From Streptomyces sp. NBC_01231 (GTDB lineage: Bacteria; Actinomycetota; Actinomycetes; Streptomycetales; Streptomycetaceae): 64,000 nt of DNA. This document shows, piece by piece, positions 25,927 to 36,825 of this stretch (its first letter is position 1; every line of letters starts with the position of its first letter). The notes beneath the pieces are model-generated. The model had not been told where the DNA came from. It saw nothing but the letters and a program-made list of their open reading frames with translations, and searched no databases. Both the position numbers and the translations under genes were made by a program. The DNA lies in contig CP108521.1 of assembly GCA_035999765.1 (NCBI GenBank), positions 6,262,001-6,326,000 of the forward strand. Direction: 5' to 3'.

Positions 25927-27105
25927 GTGGACCTGTTCGAGTACCAGGCGAGGGACCTCTTCGCCAAGCACGATGTACCGGTGCTGGCCGGTGAAGTCAT
26001 CGACACGCCTGAGGCGGCCCGCGCAGCCACTGAGCGTCTTGGTGGCAAGTCCGTCGTCAAGGCCCAGGTGAAGGTCGGCGGCCGTGGCAAGGCCGGTGGC
26101 GTGAAGCTCGCCGCCACCCCGGACGAGGCCGTCGCCCGCGCGACGGACATCCTCGGCATGGACATCAAGGGCCACACGGTCCACAAGGTGATGATCGCCG
26201 AGACGGCCCCGGAGATCCTGGAGGAGTACTACGTCTCCTTCCTCCTGGACCGCACCAACCGCACCTTCCTCTCCATCGCGTCCGTCGAGGGCGGCATGGA
26301 GATCGAGGAGGTGGCGGCCACCCGTCCGGAGGCCGTCGCCAAGACTCCGATCGACGCCAACGAGGGTGTGACCCCCGAGAAGGCCCGCGAGATCGTCGAG
26401 GCCGCGAAGTTCCCGGCCGAGGTCGCCGACAAGATCGTGAACGTCCTGGTCACCCTGTGGAAGACCTTCATCGCCGAGGACGCGCTCCTCGTCGAGGTCA
26501 ACCCGCTGGCCAAGGTCGCCTCCGGCGACGTCATCGCCCTGGACGGCAAGGTCTCCCTCGACGAGAACGCCGAGTTCCGTCAGCCGGAGCACGAGGCTCT
26601 CGCCGACAAGGACGCGGCCAACCCCCTCGAGGCCGCGGCCAAGGAGAAGAACCTCAACTACGTCAAGCTCGACGGTGAGGTCGGCATCATCGGCAACGGC
26701 GCGGGGCTCGTCATGAGCACCCTGGACGTCGTCGCGTACGCCGGTGAGGCCCACGGCGGCGTCAAGCCCGCCAACTTCCTCGACATCGGCGGCGGCGCCT
26801 CCGCCGCGGTCATGGCGAACGGCCTGGAGATCATCCTCGGCGACCCGGACGTCAAGTCCGTCTTCGTCAACGTCTTCGGCGGCATCACCGCCTGCGACGA
26901 GGTCGCCAACGGCATCGTGCAGGCGCTGCAGCTGCTCGCGGACAAGGGCGAGGAAGTCACCAAGCCCCTCGTCGTCCGCCTCGACGGCAACAACGCCGAG
27001 CTGGGTCGCAAGATCCTCTCCGACGCCAACCACCCGCTGGTGCAGCGCGTGGACACCATGGACGGCGCGGCCGACAAGGCCGCCGAGCTCGCGGCTGCGA
27101 AGTAA
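25927..27105 (+). CDS. sucC: Succinyl-CoA synthetase beta subunit
   Basis: Protein of 392 residues, the normal SucC length, starting at GTG 25927 ([20 protein letters not shown]). An N-terminal ATP-grasp domain ([23 protein letters not shown]) is followed by the C-terminal CoA-ligase flavodoxin-like domain with GNGAGLVM and [10 protein letters not shown]. With SucD it forms the TCA-cycle enzyme that converts succinyl-CoA, phosphate and ADP/GDP to succinate, CoA and ATP/GTP. It lies 21 bases before sucD on the same transcript. Confidence 0.97.
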   Translation: MDLFEYQARDLFAKHDVPVLAGEVIDTPEAARAATERLGGKSVVKAQVKVGGRGKAGGVKLAATPDEAVARATDILGMDIKGHTVHKVMIAETAPEILEEYYVSFLLDRTNRTFLSIASVEGGMEIEEVAATRPEAVAKTPIDANEGVTPEKAREIVEAAKFPAEVADKIVNVLVTLWKTFIAEDALLVEVNPLAKVASGDVIALDGKVSLDENAEFRQPEHEALADKDAANPLEAAAKEKNLNYVKLDGEVGIIGNGAGLVMSTLDVVAYAGEAHGGVKPANFLDIGGGASAAVMANGLEIILGDPDVKSVFVNVFGGITACDEVANGIVQALQLLADKGEEVTKPLVVRLDGNNAELGRKILSDANHPLVQRVDTMDGAADKAAELAAAK

Positions 27106-27126
27106 GGAAGAGGGACAGATACAGCC

Positions 27127-28011
27127 ATGGCTATCTTCCTCAACAAGGACAGCAAGGTCATCGTCCAGGGCATGACCGGTGCCACGGGCATGAAGCACAC
27201 CAAGCTCATGCTGGCGGACGGCACCAACATCGTCGGTGGCGTGAACCCCCGCAAGGCGGGCACGTCCGTCGACATCGACGGCAACGAGATCCCCGTCTTC
27301 GGCACGGTCGCCGAGGCGATCGAGAAGACGGGCGCGAACGTGTCCGTCCTCTTCGTGCCGCCGGCCTTCTCCAAGGCCGCCGTCGTCGAGGCGATCGACG
27401 CGGAGATCCCCCTCGCGGTCGTCATCACCGAGGGCATCGCGGTCCACGACTCGGCCGCGTTCTACGCGTACGCCGTGTCGAAGGGCAACAAGACCCGGAT
27501 CATCGGCCCGAACTGCCCCGGTCTCATCACCCCGGGCCAGTCGAACGCCGGCATCATCCCGGGCGACATCACCAAGCCGGGCCGTATCGGCCTGGTCTCG
27601 AAGTCCGGCACGCTGACGTACCAGATGATGTACGAGCTGCGTGACATCGGCTTCTCGTCCGCCGTCGGTATCGGTGGCGACCCGGTCATCGGCACCACGC
27701 ACATCGACGCGCTCGCCGCGTTCGAGGCCGACCCCGACACCGACCTGATCGTCATGATCGGTGAGATCGGCGGCGACGCCGAGGAGCGTGCGGCGGACTT
27801 CATCGCGAAGAACGTGACGAAGCCGGTCGTCGGCTACGTCGCCGGCTTCACCGCGCCCGAGGGCAAGACCATGGGCCACGCCGGCGCCATCGTCTCCGGC
27901 TCCTCCGGCACGGCCGCCGCGAAGAAGGAGGCCCTCGAGGCCGCCGGCGTCAAGGTCGGCAAGACGCCGACCGAGACGGCCAAGCTGGCGCGCGCCATCC
28001 TCGCCGGCTGA
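27127..28011 (+). CDS. sucD: Succinyl-CoA synthetase alpha subunit
   Basis: Protein of 294 residues ([21 protein letters not shown]). The CoA-binding Rossmann domain ([19 protein letters not shown]) is followed by the ligase domain, in which [12 protein letters not shown] carries the His (about 251) phosphorylated during catalysis. [12 protein letters not shown] is the family signature. Translated from ATG 27127 with ribosome site GAGGGA, 21 bases after sucC. The operon ends at the hairpin 28023-28064. Confidence 0.97.
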   Translation: MAIFLNKDSKVIVQGMTGATGMKHTKLMLADGTNIVGGVNPRKAGTSVDIDGNEIPVFGTVAEAIEKTGANVSVLFVPPAFSKAAVVEAIDAEIPLAVVITEGIAVHDSAAFYAYAVSKGNKTRIIGPNCPGLITPGQSNAGIIPGDITKPGRIGLVSKSGTLTYQMMYELRDIGFSSAVGIGGDPVIGTTHIDALAAFEADPDTDLIVMIGEIGGDAEERAADFIAKNVTKPVVGYVAGFTAPEGKTMGHAGAIVSGSSGTAAAKKEALEAAGVKVGKTPTETAKLARAILAG

Positions 28012-28022
28012 CGCATCTCGCA

Positions 28023-28064
28023 GCGGAAGGGCCCGCATCCCCACCGGGGTGCGGGCCCTTCCGC
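28023..28064. terminator. sucCD terminator, perfect long hairpin
   Basis: GCGGAAGGGCCCGCA and TGCGGGCCCTTCCGC form a near-perfect stem around a short CCCC/GGGG-capped loop, between sucD and the convergent sigma-like gene, so it can serve both strands. Confidence 0.85.
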
Positions 28065-28068
28065 ATGC

Positions 28069-29034
28069 TCAACGCGGCTGCGGCACCAGCCTCTCGGGCC
28101 CGCTCGCCATTCCCTGCCGCAGCTTCGCCCGCAGCGCCAGCTCCCCCTGCGACAGCGAACCCGGCGCCACCTTCGGCGGTACGCCCTGCACCGTCCCGCC
28201 CGGCGACACCGGCGGCTCGTAGTGCGTCGGTGCCGTCCGCAGGGTGAGCGCCGTCGTGCCGATCAGGGCGACGGTGAAGGCGATGGCGGCCCGGGTCCAG
28301 AGGCGGGCCCGGCGCTCACTGTCCGTCCGCACCGCCGGAGGCTTCGCGGCGCGCAGTCGCTCCAGGGAGGCCAGCTCGACCATCCGCCGGTGCAACTCCT
28401 CGGGGTTCGCCAGTTCCGGCAGACGCGTGGCGACCGCGGCGCGCGCGTGCAGCAGCCGGTTCGCCGTCGCCGGTGTGCTCGCCTCCGTCTCCGCCGCCGT
28501 CTCCGGCAGGCCGAGGCCGACGCCGTCGTAGAGGAGGAGGGCGCGACGGTACGGCGGCGGGAGTTTGAGGAGTGCGTCGAGCAGTGTGCGGGAGAAGGCG
28601 TCGGCGGGGGACGGCTCGGAGTGCCGGAAGCGGGGGCGGAGCCGGTGCCAGGGGGAGAGCGCGTAGTCGTACGTCGCCGCCCGCACCCAGCCCGCAGGGT
28701 CGGGGTCGCGGGCCACCTCGGGCCAGCGCTGCCAGGCGAGTTGGAAGGCCCGCTCGACCGACTCGCGCGCGAGCTCGCGCCGCCCGGTGAGCAGAAAGGC
28801 CTGCCGGACGAGGGCGGGTGCGCAGAACGCGTACAGCGCGTCGAAGGCCTGAGCGGGCGTCAGCGTGGCGGCGTCGCCACCCGGTTCGGCCGCGGGTTCA
28901 GGAGCTGGTGCGGGTGCCGGTGTGAGTGGTGCCGGCCCTGTTTCTGACGCTGTGTCCGCCACCGCACCTGTTGCCGCTGCTGTTGCCGGTACCGGTGAGG
29001 GCGGTGTCGGCTCCGGGGCGGGGCTCTGCGTCAC
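28069..29034 (-). CDS. Sigma-70/ECF-like protein with C-terminal membrane segment
   Basis: Protein of 321 residues starting at GTG 29034 ([14 protein letters not shown]), with AAGGGG six bases upstream. A Pro/Ala-rich head (1-55) precedes a region-2-like helix bundle ([19 protein letters not shown]) and a region-4-like part ([19 protein letters not shown], then [20 protein letters not shown]). After it come a membrane helix (about 250-272, [19 protein letters not shown]) and a 45-residue tail that would lie outside. This is the layout of ECF sigma factors with built-in membrane tethering. The region-2 DNA-melting residues are poorly conserved, so it may be a regulator and not an active sigma factor. 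Confidence 0.75.
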   Translation of the reverse strand: MTQSPAPEPTPPSPVPATAAATGAVADTASETGPAPLTPAPAPAPEPAAEPGGDAATLTPAQAFDALYAFCAPALVRQAFLLTGRRELARESVERAFQLAWQRWPEVARDPDPAGWVRAATYDYALSPWHRLRPRFRHSEPSPADAFSRTLLDALLKLPPPYRRALLLYDGVGLGLPETAAETEASTPATANRLLHARAAVATRLPELANPEELHRRMVELASLERLRAAKPPAVRTDSERRARLWTRAAIAFTVALIGTTALTLRTAPTHYEPPVSPGGTVQGVPPKVAPGSLSQGELALRAKLRQGMASGPERLVPQPR

Positions 29035-29130
29035 CGTGAGCCCCTTCGGGTGAGAAAGTACATAAACGTATATTGGGCGACACATCCGAGCTTCGCCTGT
29101 TACGACGATAAAGCGCGTGTCGTTGGGAGC

Positions 29131-30795
29131 ATGACGGTCGTGATCAAGATGACCGCTTGCCGATCGCTGTTGTCGTCCCTGCTCACCTGGCTGCGCGACC
29201 GACCGCCCGGAGAGGCCGGCGGCATCCTGAGTGGTGTCGTCGCTGCCGGGCTCGGCCTCTGCCTGTTCGCCCTGCCCGTGATGATGCTGTGGATCAGCTC
29301 GCCGTATCCCGACAGCGGACCCGGCGGCGCCCTGCATGTCGCAGCCGCGCTGTGGCTGTTGGCGCACGGCGCCGAACTGGTCCGCCCCGACACGCACTCC
29401 GGTGTCGCCGCGCCCGTGGGTGTCACCCCGCTGCTGCTGCTCGCGCTGCCGGTCTGGCTGGTGCACCGGGCGGTGCGGGACGCGGCGGACGGCAGCGAGG
29501 ACTCCGGAGGGGGAGCCCGCGGAATCGGAGGGCCTGGGGGAACCGGGGGAATCGGGGGAGCTGGGGGAGCTGGGGGAGGCGAGGGACCGCCGCCGGTCGC
29601 CGCGCGGACGGCGTGGACGGGGGTTGTCCTCGGCTACCTCGCCGTCGGCGTGGCCGCCGCGGTGTACACCGCGGGCGGCGAACTGCGGCCCGCGTGGGTG
29701 TGGACGGCGGTGTGCCTGCCGCTGACGGTGGCGGGCGCGGCCGGGTGGGGGGTGTGGACGGCGTACGGCTGTCCGCGCGCGGTGGTGGACAGGGTGCTGC
29801 TCCTGTTGCCGGCGGGGATGCGGCGGCAGGCCCTCGGGCCGGCGGCTCGGGAGCGTCGCGCTGTCGCCGGGCGTGCGGCGGGGGCCGGGGTGGCGGTGCT
29901 GGTCGGCGGCGGGGCGTTGGCGCTGGCGGTGTCGCTGGTGTGGCACGGCGGGGCGGCGTGGGGGGTCTTCCTGCAGCTGACGGAGGGGTGGTCGGGCCGG
30001 TTCGCCGTTCTGCTGCTGTGCCTTTCCCTTTTGCCGAACGCGGCGGTGTGGGCGGCGGCGTACGGGCTGGGGCCCGGTTTCACGCTCGGCGTCGGCCATG
30101 TCGTGAGCCCGTTCTCCTCCGCGCCGGCGCCAATGCTGCCGCCGTTCCCCTTGCTGGCGGCGGTGCCGGACGAGGGGGCCGGTACGCCCTTGAACTGGGC
30201 GGCGGTCCTGGTGCCGGTGGCGGCGGGGCTGACGGTGGGGTGGTTCACGGGACGGGGGGCGACGGCGGGTGGTGCCGGCGCCCCTGCCCGTGCCGGTGCC
30301 GGGGAAGCGGGCGCGGCGACCGGTGACGGTGACGGTGGTGGATGGGCGGTGGGGGTCTGGTCGGTTGGCACTACCGCCATGACCGCGGGGATGGCGGCCG
30401 CGTGGTGTGCGGGGCTGGTCGCCGGGCTTGCCGCGTGGGCGGGCGGCCCGCTCGGTGTTTCCGCGTTGGCCAGCTTCGGGCCGGTGTGGTGGCAGGCGGG
30501 AGGGGCGGCGCTGCTGTGGATGACGGGGCTGGCGGTGCCGGTGGCGTTGGGAGTGCGAGTGTGGCGGGGGCGGGGCGGGGGAGGGAGGCGCGAGGCGACG
30601 GCGACGATCGGGAAGCCCTGGATGAAGTCGCGCGTCGAGGCGAAGAGGGACTCGAAGGGGGAGTCGGGGGGCGGAAAGGAGGCCGTCGCGGACGGTGCGC
30701 CGAAGGTCACGTACGTGCGCTACATCGACGACACCGACGACGAGCCCTACGACTTCCTCCCGGTGGAGCCGCCAGAGCCTGGACCCGCATCCTGA
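29131..30795 (+). CDS. DUF6350 multispanning membrane protein
   Basis: Protein of 554 residues with about ten hydrophobic helices, typical of the actinobacterial DUF6350 family. Start chosen at ATG 29131 ([16 protein letters not shown]), which matches the usual family N-terminus; a frame open from 29050 adds atypical sequence. [25 protein letters not shown] is a family hallmark split here into its first part [16 protein letters not shown]. The C-terminal ~60 residues are cytoplasmic, charged and acidic ([19 protein letters not shown]). Function is unknown; it is divergent from the sigma-like gene and lies upstream of the purNH region, as in other Streptomyces. Confidence 0.85.
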   Translation: MTVVIKMTACRSLLSSLLTWLRDRPPGEAGGILSGVVAAGLGLCLFALPVMMLWISSPYPDSGPGGALHVAAALWLLAHGAELVRPDTHSGVAAPVGVTPLLLLALPVWLVHRAVRDAADGSEDSGGGARGIGGPGGTGGIGGAGGAGGGEGPPPVAARTAWTGVVLGYLAVGVAAAVYTAGGELRPAWVWTAVCLPLTVAGAAGWGVWTAYGCPRAVVDRVLLLLPAGMRRQALGPAARERRAVAGRAAGAGVAVLVGGGALALAVSLVWHGGAAWGVFLQLTEGWSGRFAVLLLCLSLLPNAAVWAAAYGLGPGFTLGVGHVVSPFSSAPAPMLPPFPLLAAVPDEGAGTPLNWAAVLVPVAAGLTVGWFTGRGATAGGAGAPARAGAGEAGAATGDGDGGGWAVGVWSVGTTAMTAGMAAAWCAGLVAGLAAWAGGPLGVSALASFGPVWWQAGGAALLWMTGLAVPVALGVRVWRGRGGGGRREATATIGKPWMKSRVEAKRDSKGESGGGKEAVADGAPKVTYVRYIDDTDDEPYDFLPVEPPEPGPAS

Positions 30796-30841
30796 GTGGA
30801 CCCCTACGTCGGCTCGGCCCCCGGGGGCCGAGCCGCAGGTG

Positions 30842-31846
30842 TCAGTTGTCCGTGCCCAGCACTCCGCGCAGTTCCTTCGGGAGGAGGTCGGTGCAGGACT
30901 GCTCCGCCGCGTTGGTCAGGGCGTCCTTCGTGCAGGTGTAGTAGTCGTCGTAGACCAGCTTCGCGGTGAAGCCCGCGGCGACCAGGACGATGGCCAGGGA
31001 CGCCGTGACCAGGCCGCTCACCGCGGACGTGGTCTGCGGGCGGCCGCTCTGGACGGGGGCCGGGTTGTTCGGGTCGGGGGTGCGGGGCTTGGCGCGCAGC
31101 GCGCTGATGCTCCAGTACATGGCCAGCGCACCGAGCAGCAGGGCCACGGACGGCCAGCTGAAGAGGGCGAAGAAGAAGGCCCACATGCCGCTCAGCAGGG
31201 CGTACCGCGCATGCCGCTGGACGGGGTCCGTCGGGTCCCACCGCGTGCCCTTGCCCGTGCCCTGGCCGGGTCCGCCCGGGCCCTCGGGGCCGCCGCCACC
31301 CTGGCCGCCGCCACCCAGACGCTCGCCGAAGCCGCCGGGGGCACGGCCGGGCTGCCGGTCGCTCCACTGGTTGCCCCAGGGGGAGCCGTCACCGGATTCC
31401 GGCCCCTGCCCGCCCTGCGTACCGTCGGATCCCTCGCCGTCCACCGGGCGACGCGGCTGCCAGGGGCGGTCCGGCGTGCCCTCCGGCGGGGCAGCGAAGG
31501 GGTTGTCCTCCCGGGTGTCCGGGGACGTGCCCCGGTCCTCCCCGCCGCCTTGGGACGTACCGTCGCCCCCTCGGGGAGACCCACCGCCCCCTTGGGGCGA
31601 CTCACCGCCGCCCTGGGACGACCCACCGCCCTGTCCACCGCTCGCATCCTGAGACGCGCCGCCGCCCGGCCCGGCGCCGGCGCCCGAGGACGAGCCATGG
31701 TCGTCTCCGCCCACGCCCCCGCCCGACGGAGTGCCCGCGGCGTCGGGGGGAGAGGCGGGGCGCTCCCGCAGCAGCACGCCGATGCGCTCCCCTCCCTGCG
31801 GAGACTGCGGGGGGAACGTGAGGCGTCGCAGACGGCGGTCCGGCAT
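30842..31846 (-). CDS. Membrane protein with Gly/Ser-rich cytoplasmic N-terminus
   Basis: Protein of 334 residues from ATG 31846 ([18 protein letters not shown]). Residues 45-190 are Gly/Ser/Gln/Asp-rich and disordered ([19 protein letters not shown]). Two or three membrane helices follow near 215-248 ([24 protein letters not shown]) and 270-295 ([27 protein letters not shown]), ending in a short Cys-containing extracellular tail. It resembles DUF4190-type small membrane proteins with a long disordered head. It is convergent with the DUF6350 gene. Function unknown. Confidence 0.78.
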   Translation of the reverse strand: MPDRRLRRLTFPPQSPQGGERIGVLLRERPASPPDAAGTPSGGGVGGDDHGSSSGAGAGPGGGASQDASGGQGGGSSQGGGESPQGGGGSPRGGDGTSQGGGEDRGTSPDTREDNPFAAPPEGTPDRPWQPRRPVDGEGSDGTQGGQGPESGDGSPWGNQWSDRQPGRAPGGFGERLGGGGQGGGGPEGPGGPGQGTGKGTRWDPTDPVQRHARYALLSGMWAFFFALFSWPSVALLLGALAMYWSISALRAKPRTPDPNNPAPVQSGRPQTTSAVSGLVTASLAIVLVAAGFTAKLVYDDYYTCTKDALTNAAEQSCTDLLPKELRGVLGTDN

Positions 31847-32100
31847 CAAGTGAGCGTCTTCCCCTAGGTGATACGGCTGTCTGGCGTGAGCTGTCGCTTG
31901 GAGAACGCACCACACCACGACCGCGTTCCCGAGCCCGCCCGACCCAGACGCTACCTTCCGCCCTCGCCCCCGTCCCGTGGGGGCCGCCCGGTGTGCCGGT
32001 ATCGTTGCTGACGGTCGGCTTCTTCGTAGACTTCCCCGTATCCCGGGGCGCGAAGCATTCGTACGACCGTACAAACGCACCCCCGAGAAAGGGCCTCACC

Positions 32101-32730
32101 GTGGCCGCCAAGCCCGTGGCCAAGCGCCTTGTCGTGCTGGTCTCCGGATCCGGTACGAACCTCCAGGCGCTGCTCGACGCCATCGAGACCGTCGGCACCG
32201 AGGCCTATGGCGCCGAGATCGTGGCCGTGGGCGCCGACCGTGAGGGCATCGAGGGGCTCGCGCGGGCCGAGCGCGCCGGGATTCCCACCTTCGTGCGGAA
32301 GGTCAGGGAGTTCGGGACGCGTGACGAGTGGGACGCCGCCCTCGCCGAGGCCGTCGCCGCGTACGAGCCCGACCTTGTGGTGTCCGCGGGGTTCATGAAG
32401 ATCGTGGGCAAGGAGTTCCTGGCCCGCTTCGGCGGGCGGTGCGTGAACACGCACCCCGCCCTCCTTCCCAGTTTTCCCGGCGCCCACGGCGTCCGTGACG
32501 CGCTCGCGTACGGGGCCAGGGTCACCGGCTGCACCGTCCACTTCGTCGACGACGGCGTCGACACCGGCCCGATCATCGCCCAGGGCGTGGTCGAGATCCG
32601 GGACGAGGACGACGAAAGCGCTCTGCACGAGCGCATCAAGGAAGTCGAGCGAAGGCTGCTCGTCGAGGTCGTGGGGCGGCTCGCCCGCAACGGCTATCGC
32701 ATTGAGGGACGAAAGGTAGTTATCCAGTGA
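32101..32730 (+). CDS. purN: Phosphoribosylglycinamide formyltransferase
   Basis: Protein of 209 residues from GTG 32101 ([24 protein letters not shown]). It transfers a formyl group from 10-formyl-tetrahydrofolate to GAR, step three of purine synthesis. [10 protein letters not shown] binds the phosphate, FMKIVGKEF and [15 protein letters not shown] carry the catalytic Asn and His, and [13 protein letters not shown] provides the Asp. The frame is open upstream to 31993, but the ribosome site AAGGG and family alignment favour 32101. It overlaps purH by four bases (GTGA), giving coupled translation. Confidence 0.96.
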   Translation: MAAKPVAKRLVVLVSGSGTNLQALLDAIETVGTEAYGAEIVAVGADREGIEGLARAERAGIPTFVRKVREFGTRDEWDAALAEAVAAYEPDLVVSAGFMKIVGKEFLARFGGRCVNTHPALLPSFPGAHGVRDALAYGARVTGCTVHFVDDGVDTGPIIAQGVVEIRDEDDESALHERIKEVERRLLVEVVGRLARNGYRIEGRKVVIQ

Positions 32731-34295
32731 CCGCCACCGCCGAGAGCAACAAGCGGGCCATCCGTCGCGCGCTCGTCAGCGTCTACGACAAGACCGGGCT
32801 CGAGGACCTCGCGCGCGGGCTGCACGAGGCGGGCGTGGAGCTCGTCTCCACCGGGTCCACCGCCTCCCGTATCGCCGGCGCCGGCGTCCCCGTCACCCGG
32901 GTCGAGGAGCTCACCGGCTTCCCCGAGTGCCTGGACGGCCGCGTCAAGACCCTGCACCCCAAGGTCCACGCGGGCATCCTGGCCGACCTGCGGCTGGAGG
33001 ACCACCGCAACCAGCTCGCCGAGCTGGGCGTGGAGCCCTTCGACCTGGTCGTCGTCAACCTCTACCCCTTCCGTGAGACCGTCGCCTCCGGTGCCACGCC
33101 CGACGAGTGCGTCGAGCAGATCGACATCGGCGGTCCCTCCATGGTGCGCGCCGCCGCCAAGAACCACCCCTCCGTCTCCGTGGTCACCAGCCCCGCGCGG
33201 TACGCGGACGTCCTCGCCGCCGTGCAGGACGGCGGCTTCGACCTCGCCACCCGCAAGCGGCTGGCGGCGGAGGCCTTCCGGCACACCGCCGAGTACGACA
33301 TCGCGGTCTCCTCCTGGTTCGCCTCCGCCTACGCGCCGGCCGACGACTCCCCCTTCCCCTCCTTCCTCGCCACCAGCCTGGAGCGCTCCCACACCCTGCG
33401 CTACGGCGAGAACCCGCACCAGCCCGCCGCCCTCTACACCGCCGGCACGGGCGGCCTGGCGGAGGCCGAGCAGCTGCACGGCAAGGAGATGTCCTTCAAC
33501 AACTTCACGGACACGGACGCCGCTCGCCGTGCCGCGTACGACCACGCCGAGCCGGCCGTCGCGATCATCAAGCACGCCAACCCGTGCGGTATCGCGGTGG
33601 GCGCGGACGTCGCCGAGGCGCACCGCAAGGCGCACGCCTGCGACCCGCTGTCGGCGTTCGGCGGCGTGATCGCGGTCAACCGGCCGGTGTCGAAGGAGAT
33701 GGCCGAGCAGGTCGCCGAGATCTTCACCGAGGTCATCGTCGCGCCCGACTACGAGGACGGCGCGCTGGAGGCCCTCGCCAGGAAGAAGAACATCCGCGTA
33801 CTGCGCGTCCCGGACGGCCCCGCCCACCCGGTCGACGTCAAGCCGATCGACGGCGGCGCCCTGCTCCAGGTCGCCGACCGGCTCCAGGCCGAGGGCGACG
33901 ACCCCGCGAACTGGACCCTGGCGACGGGCGAGGCGCTCGGCGCGGACGAGCTGGAGCAGCTGTCCTTCGCCTGGAAGGCCTGCCGCGCCGTGAAGTCCAA
34001 CGCGATCCTCCTGGCCAAGGACGGTGCCTCGGTCGGCGTCGGCATGGGGCAGGTCAACCGCGTCGACTCCGCGAAGCTGGCCGTCGAGCGGGCGGGCGCC
34101 GAGCGGGCGCAGGGGTCGTTCGCCGCGTCGGACGCGTTCTTCCCCTTCCCGGACGGCCTGGAGATCCTCGTCGACGCCGGTGTGAAGGCCGTGGTCCAGC
34201 CCGGCGGTTCGGTCCGCGACGAACTGGTCGTCGAGGCCGCGAAGAAGGCGGGCGTGACGATGTACTTCACGGGGACTCGGCACTTCTTCCACTGA
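32727..34295 (+). CDS. purH: Bifunctional AICAR formyltransferase/IMP cyclohydrolase
   Basis: Protein of 522 residues, the usual length. The N-terminal MGS-like IMP cyclohydrolase domain ([34 protein letters not shown]) is followed by the AICAR transformylase domain with [11 protein letters not shown] and [12 protein letters not shown]. It performs the last two steps of purine synthesis, using the 10-formyl-THF that FolD helps supply. GTG 32727 overlaps the purN stop. No strong terminator was seen right after the stop. Confidence 0.97.
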   Translation: MTATAESNKRAIRRALVSVYDKTGLEDLARGLHEAGVELVSTGSTASRIAGAGVPVTRVEELTGFPECLDGRVKTLHPKVHAGILADLRLEDHRNQLAELGVEPFDLVVVNLYPFRETVASGATPDECVEQIDIGGPSMVRAAAKNHPSVSVVTSPARYADVLAAVQDGGFDLATRKRLAAEAFRHTAEYDIAVSSWFASAYAPADDSPFPSFLATSLERSHTLRYGENPHQPAALYTAGTGGLAEAEQLHGKEMSFNNFTDTDAARRAAYDHAEPAVAIIKHANPCGIAVGADVAEAHRKAHACDPLSAFGGVIAVNRPVSKEMAEQVAEIFTEVIVAPDYEDGALEALARKKNIRVLRVPDGPAHPVDVKPIDGGALLQVADRLQAEGDDPANWTLATGEALGADELEQLSFAWKACRAVKSNAILLAKDGASVGVGMGQVNRVDSAKLAVERAGAERAQGSFAASDAFFPFPDGLEILVDAGVKAVVQPGGSVRDELVVEAAKKAGVTMYFTGTRHFFH

Positions 34296-34487
34296 CGGAC
34301 ACCTCACCCGGGCGGCGCCGCGCCGGCTCGACACCTACGTCGAACTGCGCGGCGCTGCCCAGGCGTTGGGTCCCACCTTGCCGTCCATGGCGAGGTCCTT
34401 GGCCTTCTGGAACTTCTTCACGCCCCTGTCCGCCATGGCCGCCGGGTGAGTACCCGACGGACCACGGGTGCGGACCCGTCCGTCGGC
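34296..34487. other. Gap after purH
   Basis: No gene seen in 190 bases. Loose GC-rich palindromes follow the purH stop and may act as terminator, but none is a clear hairpin with a tail. Confidence 0.3.
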
Positions 34488-34970
34488 TCAGCTGATGAAG
34501 CTCCCGCTGCGGCAGTCGCTCGCCTTCACCCACTGGTGGGACGAGATCCTGTCGTCCATGTTCCACCGGGTTCCCTCGGTGTCGGCCGTGAACGTGTTGC
34601 GGGCCAGGTTGTCCACGTAGAGCTCGCCCGGCTTCAGACAGCCGTAGCCGCCCTTGTACTGGTAGCCGGTCAGCCGGTAGAAGGCGACGACGTCGTTGCC
34701 GCCGAAGGCAGCGCTGTTCATGACCGACGACGCGCGGTTCTCGTCCGTGCCCTGGAACGGTCCGCTGCTGTTGCCCCAGTCCGTGTCCCAGCTGTCGGTC
34801 CCGCCGAGGTAGGTGCCCTCGCAGTCGGTCAGCTGCCAGGCCCGGACCATGCCGTCCCGGCCCGGCCACTCGGCGTTGCAGGTCTCACCGGCGTGGGCCG
34901 AGGTGGCGGTGGCGGTCAGACCGAGCACCGTCAACCCAAGAGTGGTGAATGCCGCGACTGTTCTGCGCAT
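34488..34970 (-). CDS. Small secreted protein, beta/gamma-crystallin or I36-inhibitor-like
   Basis: Protein of 160 residues. A signal peptide (VAAFTTLGLTVLGLTATATSAHA) ends near 27. The mature part has four Cys and the pattern FYRLTGYQYKGGYGCLKPGELY followed near the end by MDDRISSHQWV. This arrangement (aromatic-rich strand, C-L-x-PGE, then RISSHxWV) recurs in Streptomyces secreted beta/gamma-crystallin-like and protease-inhibitor family I36 proteins. Domain assignment is by pattern only. The ATG has the upstream sequence AAGGAGAAT. A related I36-like domain is fused to the kinase at 36932. Confidence 0.75.
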   Translation of the reverse strand: MRRTVAAFTTLGLTVLGLTATATSAHAGETCNAEWPGRDGMVRAWQLTDCEGTYLGGTDSWDTDWGNSSGPFQGTDENRASSVMNSAAFGGNDVVAFYRLTGYQYKGGYGCLKPGELYVDNLARNTFTADTEGTRWNMDDRISSHQWVKASDCRSGSFIS

Positions 34971-35072
34971 GGAGATTCTCCTTGTTTGTGTCTGTCTGCC
35001 TCTGGTGAGGCAGCGCTCCGCCGCCTGTGCGGCGGAAGACTGGAATGGACCGAGCGGGTGGACCGGTCGGGG

Positions 35073-36026
35073 TCAGGTCCGAGGGCCGACGATCTTCTCG
35101 GCGCGGGCGAGTGCCCGCAGCCGCAGCCGCTGGTAGCTGTCGAGGTCCGCGCCGAAGCGGTCACGCAGCCGGTCGACGTAGTGCGTCTCGCGTTCCGTGC
35201 CGATGGCTTTGAGCGAGGTCTCGCGGGCGCACTCGGCGTCGGCCACGGCGACCCGGGTCTCGAACCGGAACGCCTCGGCACGCGATAGGGGCGCGGCCCG
35301 CTTCTGTACGTCTTCCCGGGCTGCTGCCGGGTCTGCGTAGTCGTGACCGGACTGCCGCATGCAGCGTGCCCAGCCCTCCACGGCCGCGGTGAACTGCTTG
35401 TCCTTCAGCAGATCGGACACGTACAGCGGCCGCAGGTTGCCGGCGACCGCGTCGGCGCGGGACCACGTCCGCAGCTCGCCGTACAGCTTCGTCTCCGCCT
35501 CGGCCAGGCAGCCGCCCGCGCGCTTGCGGATCGTCCCGCCGCCCGGGACGTCGACCGAGAGCGGCTTCGCGTCGGGGCCGCCGTCGAGCGCGGTGTCGAA
35601 CGCGGCGCGCTGGGACGCGGAAAGCTGAGCGCGGTGCCGGTAGTTGGGGTCCTCGCGCCGGGCGCGGTCGGTCTTCTGCCGGATCCGGCTGCCGTAGCCG
35701 TGCTCGCGCGCCCAGGCCACGTCGTCCTGGACGTAGCCGACGGGCCGCTCCTCTTCCACCGTGAGCCGCTCGCGCTGCCCGAAACGGAAACCGTGGCCCT
35801 CCATGCACAGCTGGACCAGACGCTGCTCGGCGTCCGACAGCCGTGTCTCCTCGACGTACGTCAGGTCCCGGAGCTCCGTCGAGCGTGGCGCGGCCGTGGC
35901 GCCGCCCGCGCCTACTCCGTCCCCGTCAGGGGTGCATCCGGTCACCACGGCCGCGGTGACGGCCGCGAGCACGCACGCCGCGGCGCGTGCACGTCTCCTG
36001 TGGCGCTGTCCCCATCGCTTCGACAC
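35073..36026 (-). CDS. Lipoprotein of unknown function
   Basis: Protein of 317 residues. The N-terminus has arginines, a hydrophobic stretch and the lipobox VVTGC (Cys near 31), so it should be lipidated at the outer face of the membrane. The remainder is charged and helical (ETRLSDAEQRLVQLCMEGHG, WARCMRQSGHDYADPAAARE) with paired Cys that could form disulfides. The CMxxxGxxF-type and CMRxxGxxY patterns recur in actinobacterial lipoproteins of unknown role. It is divergent from the peptidoglycan-binding protein gene and shares an upstream motif with it. Confidence 0.8.
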   Translation of the reverse strand: MSKRWGQRHRRRARAAACVLAAVTAAVVTGCTPDGDGVGAGGATAAPRSTELRDLTYVEETRLSDAEQRLVQLCMEGHGFRFGQRERLTVEEERPVGYVQDDVAWAREHGYGSRIRQKTDRARREDPNYRHRAQLSASQRAAFDTALDGGPDAKPLSVDVPGGGTIRKRAGGCLAEAETKLYGELRTWSRADAVAGNLRPLYVSDLLKDKQFTAAVEGWARCMRQSGHDYADPAAAREDVQKRAAPLSRAEAFRFETRVAVADAECARETSLKAIGTERETHYVDRLRDRFGADLDSYQRLRLRALARAEKIVGPRT

Positions 36027-36325
36027 GTTTCCCCCCCGTGGTCCGATGTGGTGACAGCTTCCCGGGGGTGTGCGAATTGGAGAACCTGTAACTCTTCAGG
36101 GTGCATTCGCCCCATCAAGGCATTTCGCACCACACCGTCTCGTCCCGTCCGCGGCTCCAAGAACCCGGCGGGCCCCGCCCTGGTGTTCCCCACTCGCGCC
36201 TGAAGCGCCTTCGATCCCTCTGGGCGGTGACAGGTACCTGAAACTATTCAGGTACCGATCCCCTGCGCGCCCCTCGAAACTCATCGGTGTCAAGACCAAG
36301 ACCCACGAGTTGAAGGGGGAAGCAC
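36027..36325. promoter_or_regulatory. Divergent promoter region with two copies of an operator-like motif
   Basis: The ~300 bases between the lipoprotein and the peptidoglycan-binding protein hold two copies of ACCTGWAACTNTTCAGG, at 36084-36100 and 36236-36252. The second is a perfect palindrome, GGTACCTGAA-ACTA-TTCAGGTACC (36233-36256). One copy lies 58 bases before the lipoprotein start, the other 74 bases before the ATG at 36326. A shared regulator for both genes is inferred. Confidence 0.55.
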
Positions 36326-36805
36326 ATGCGATCGCGCATTCTGGCAAGGACGCTCGTCAGCGCCGTCACCGTCGTCGGTATCGCCGCCGGGAGCCTGGCG
36401 GTTGCGGGTACCGGCTTCGCGGCGTCCGAGCAGGTCGCGAAGCCGGCCGCGGGTTCCGGGGAGATCTCCACGCTCGCGACGAACAACCTCGGCCTGACCA
36501 ACGCGCAGGCCAAGAACGTCCAGCGCTGGCTGGCGAGGCACTGGAACTACAACGGCTCGATCGACGGGGAGCTGGGCACCAACAGCTGGATGGCGTTCCA
36601 GCGTGCCCTCAAGGCGCACTGGGGATACGCCGGCCCGATCGACGGAGACCCCGGCGAGAACACGGTCAAGGCGCTGCAGCGCCTGCTGAAGGGGGGCTAC
36701 GGCTACGGCGGCGCGATCGACGGTGACCCCGGAGCGGGCACACAGACCGCGTTCAAGAAGTTCTCCGTCGCGGCCCCATCCGTCGGACCGCGCGGGCTCC
36801 GCTAG
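36326..36805 (+). CDS. Secreted peptidoglycan-binding-domain protein
   Basis: Protein of 159 residues. A signal peptide (LVSAVTVVGIAAGSLAVAGTGFA) ends near 32. Two or three repeats of the type NVQRWLARHWNYNGSIDGELG, ALKAHWGYAGPIDGDPGEN and LLKGGYGYGGAIDGDPGAG resemble peptidoglycan-binding domain 1 units (Q-x-x-L, G-x-I-DG, A-x-x-x-F). No catalytic domain is attached, so it may only bind cell wall or be a proinhibitor. Strong ribosome site AAGGGGG before ATG 36326. Ends at a clear terminator. Confidence 0.85.
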   Translation: MRSRILARTLVSAVTVVGIAAGSLAVAGTGFAASEQVAKPAAGSGEISTLATNNLGLTNAQAKNVQRWLARHWNYNGSIDGELGTNSWMAFQRALKAHWGYAGPIDGDPGENTVKALQRLLKGGYGYGGAIDGDPGAGTQTAFKKFSVAAPSVGPRGLR

Positions 36806-36825
36806 CCGACCGCGTCGAGTGACGC

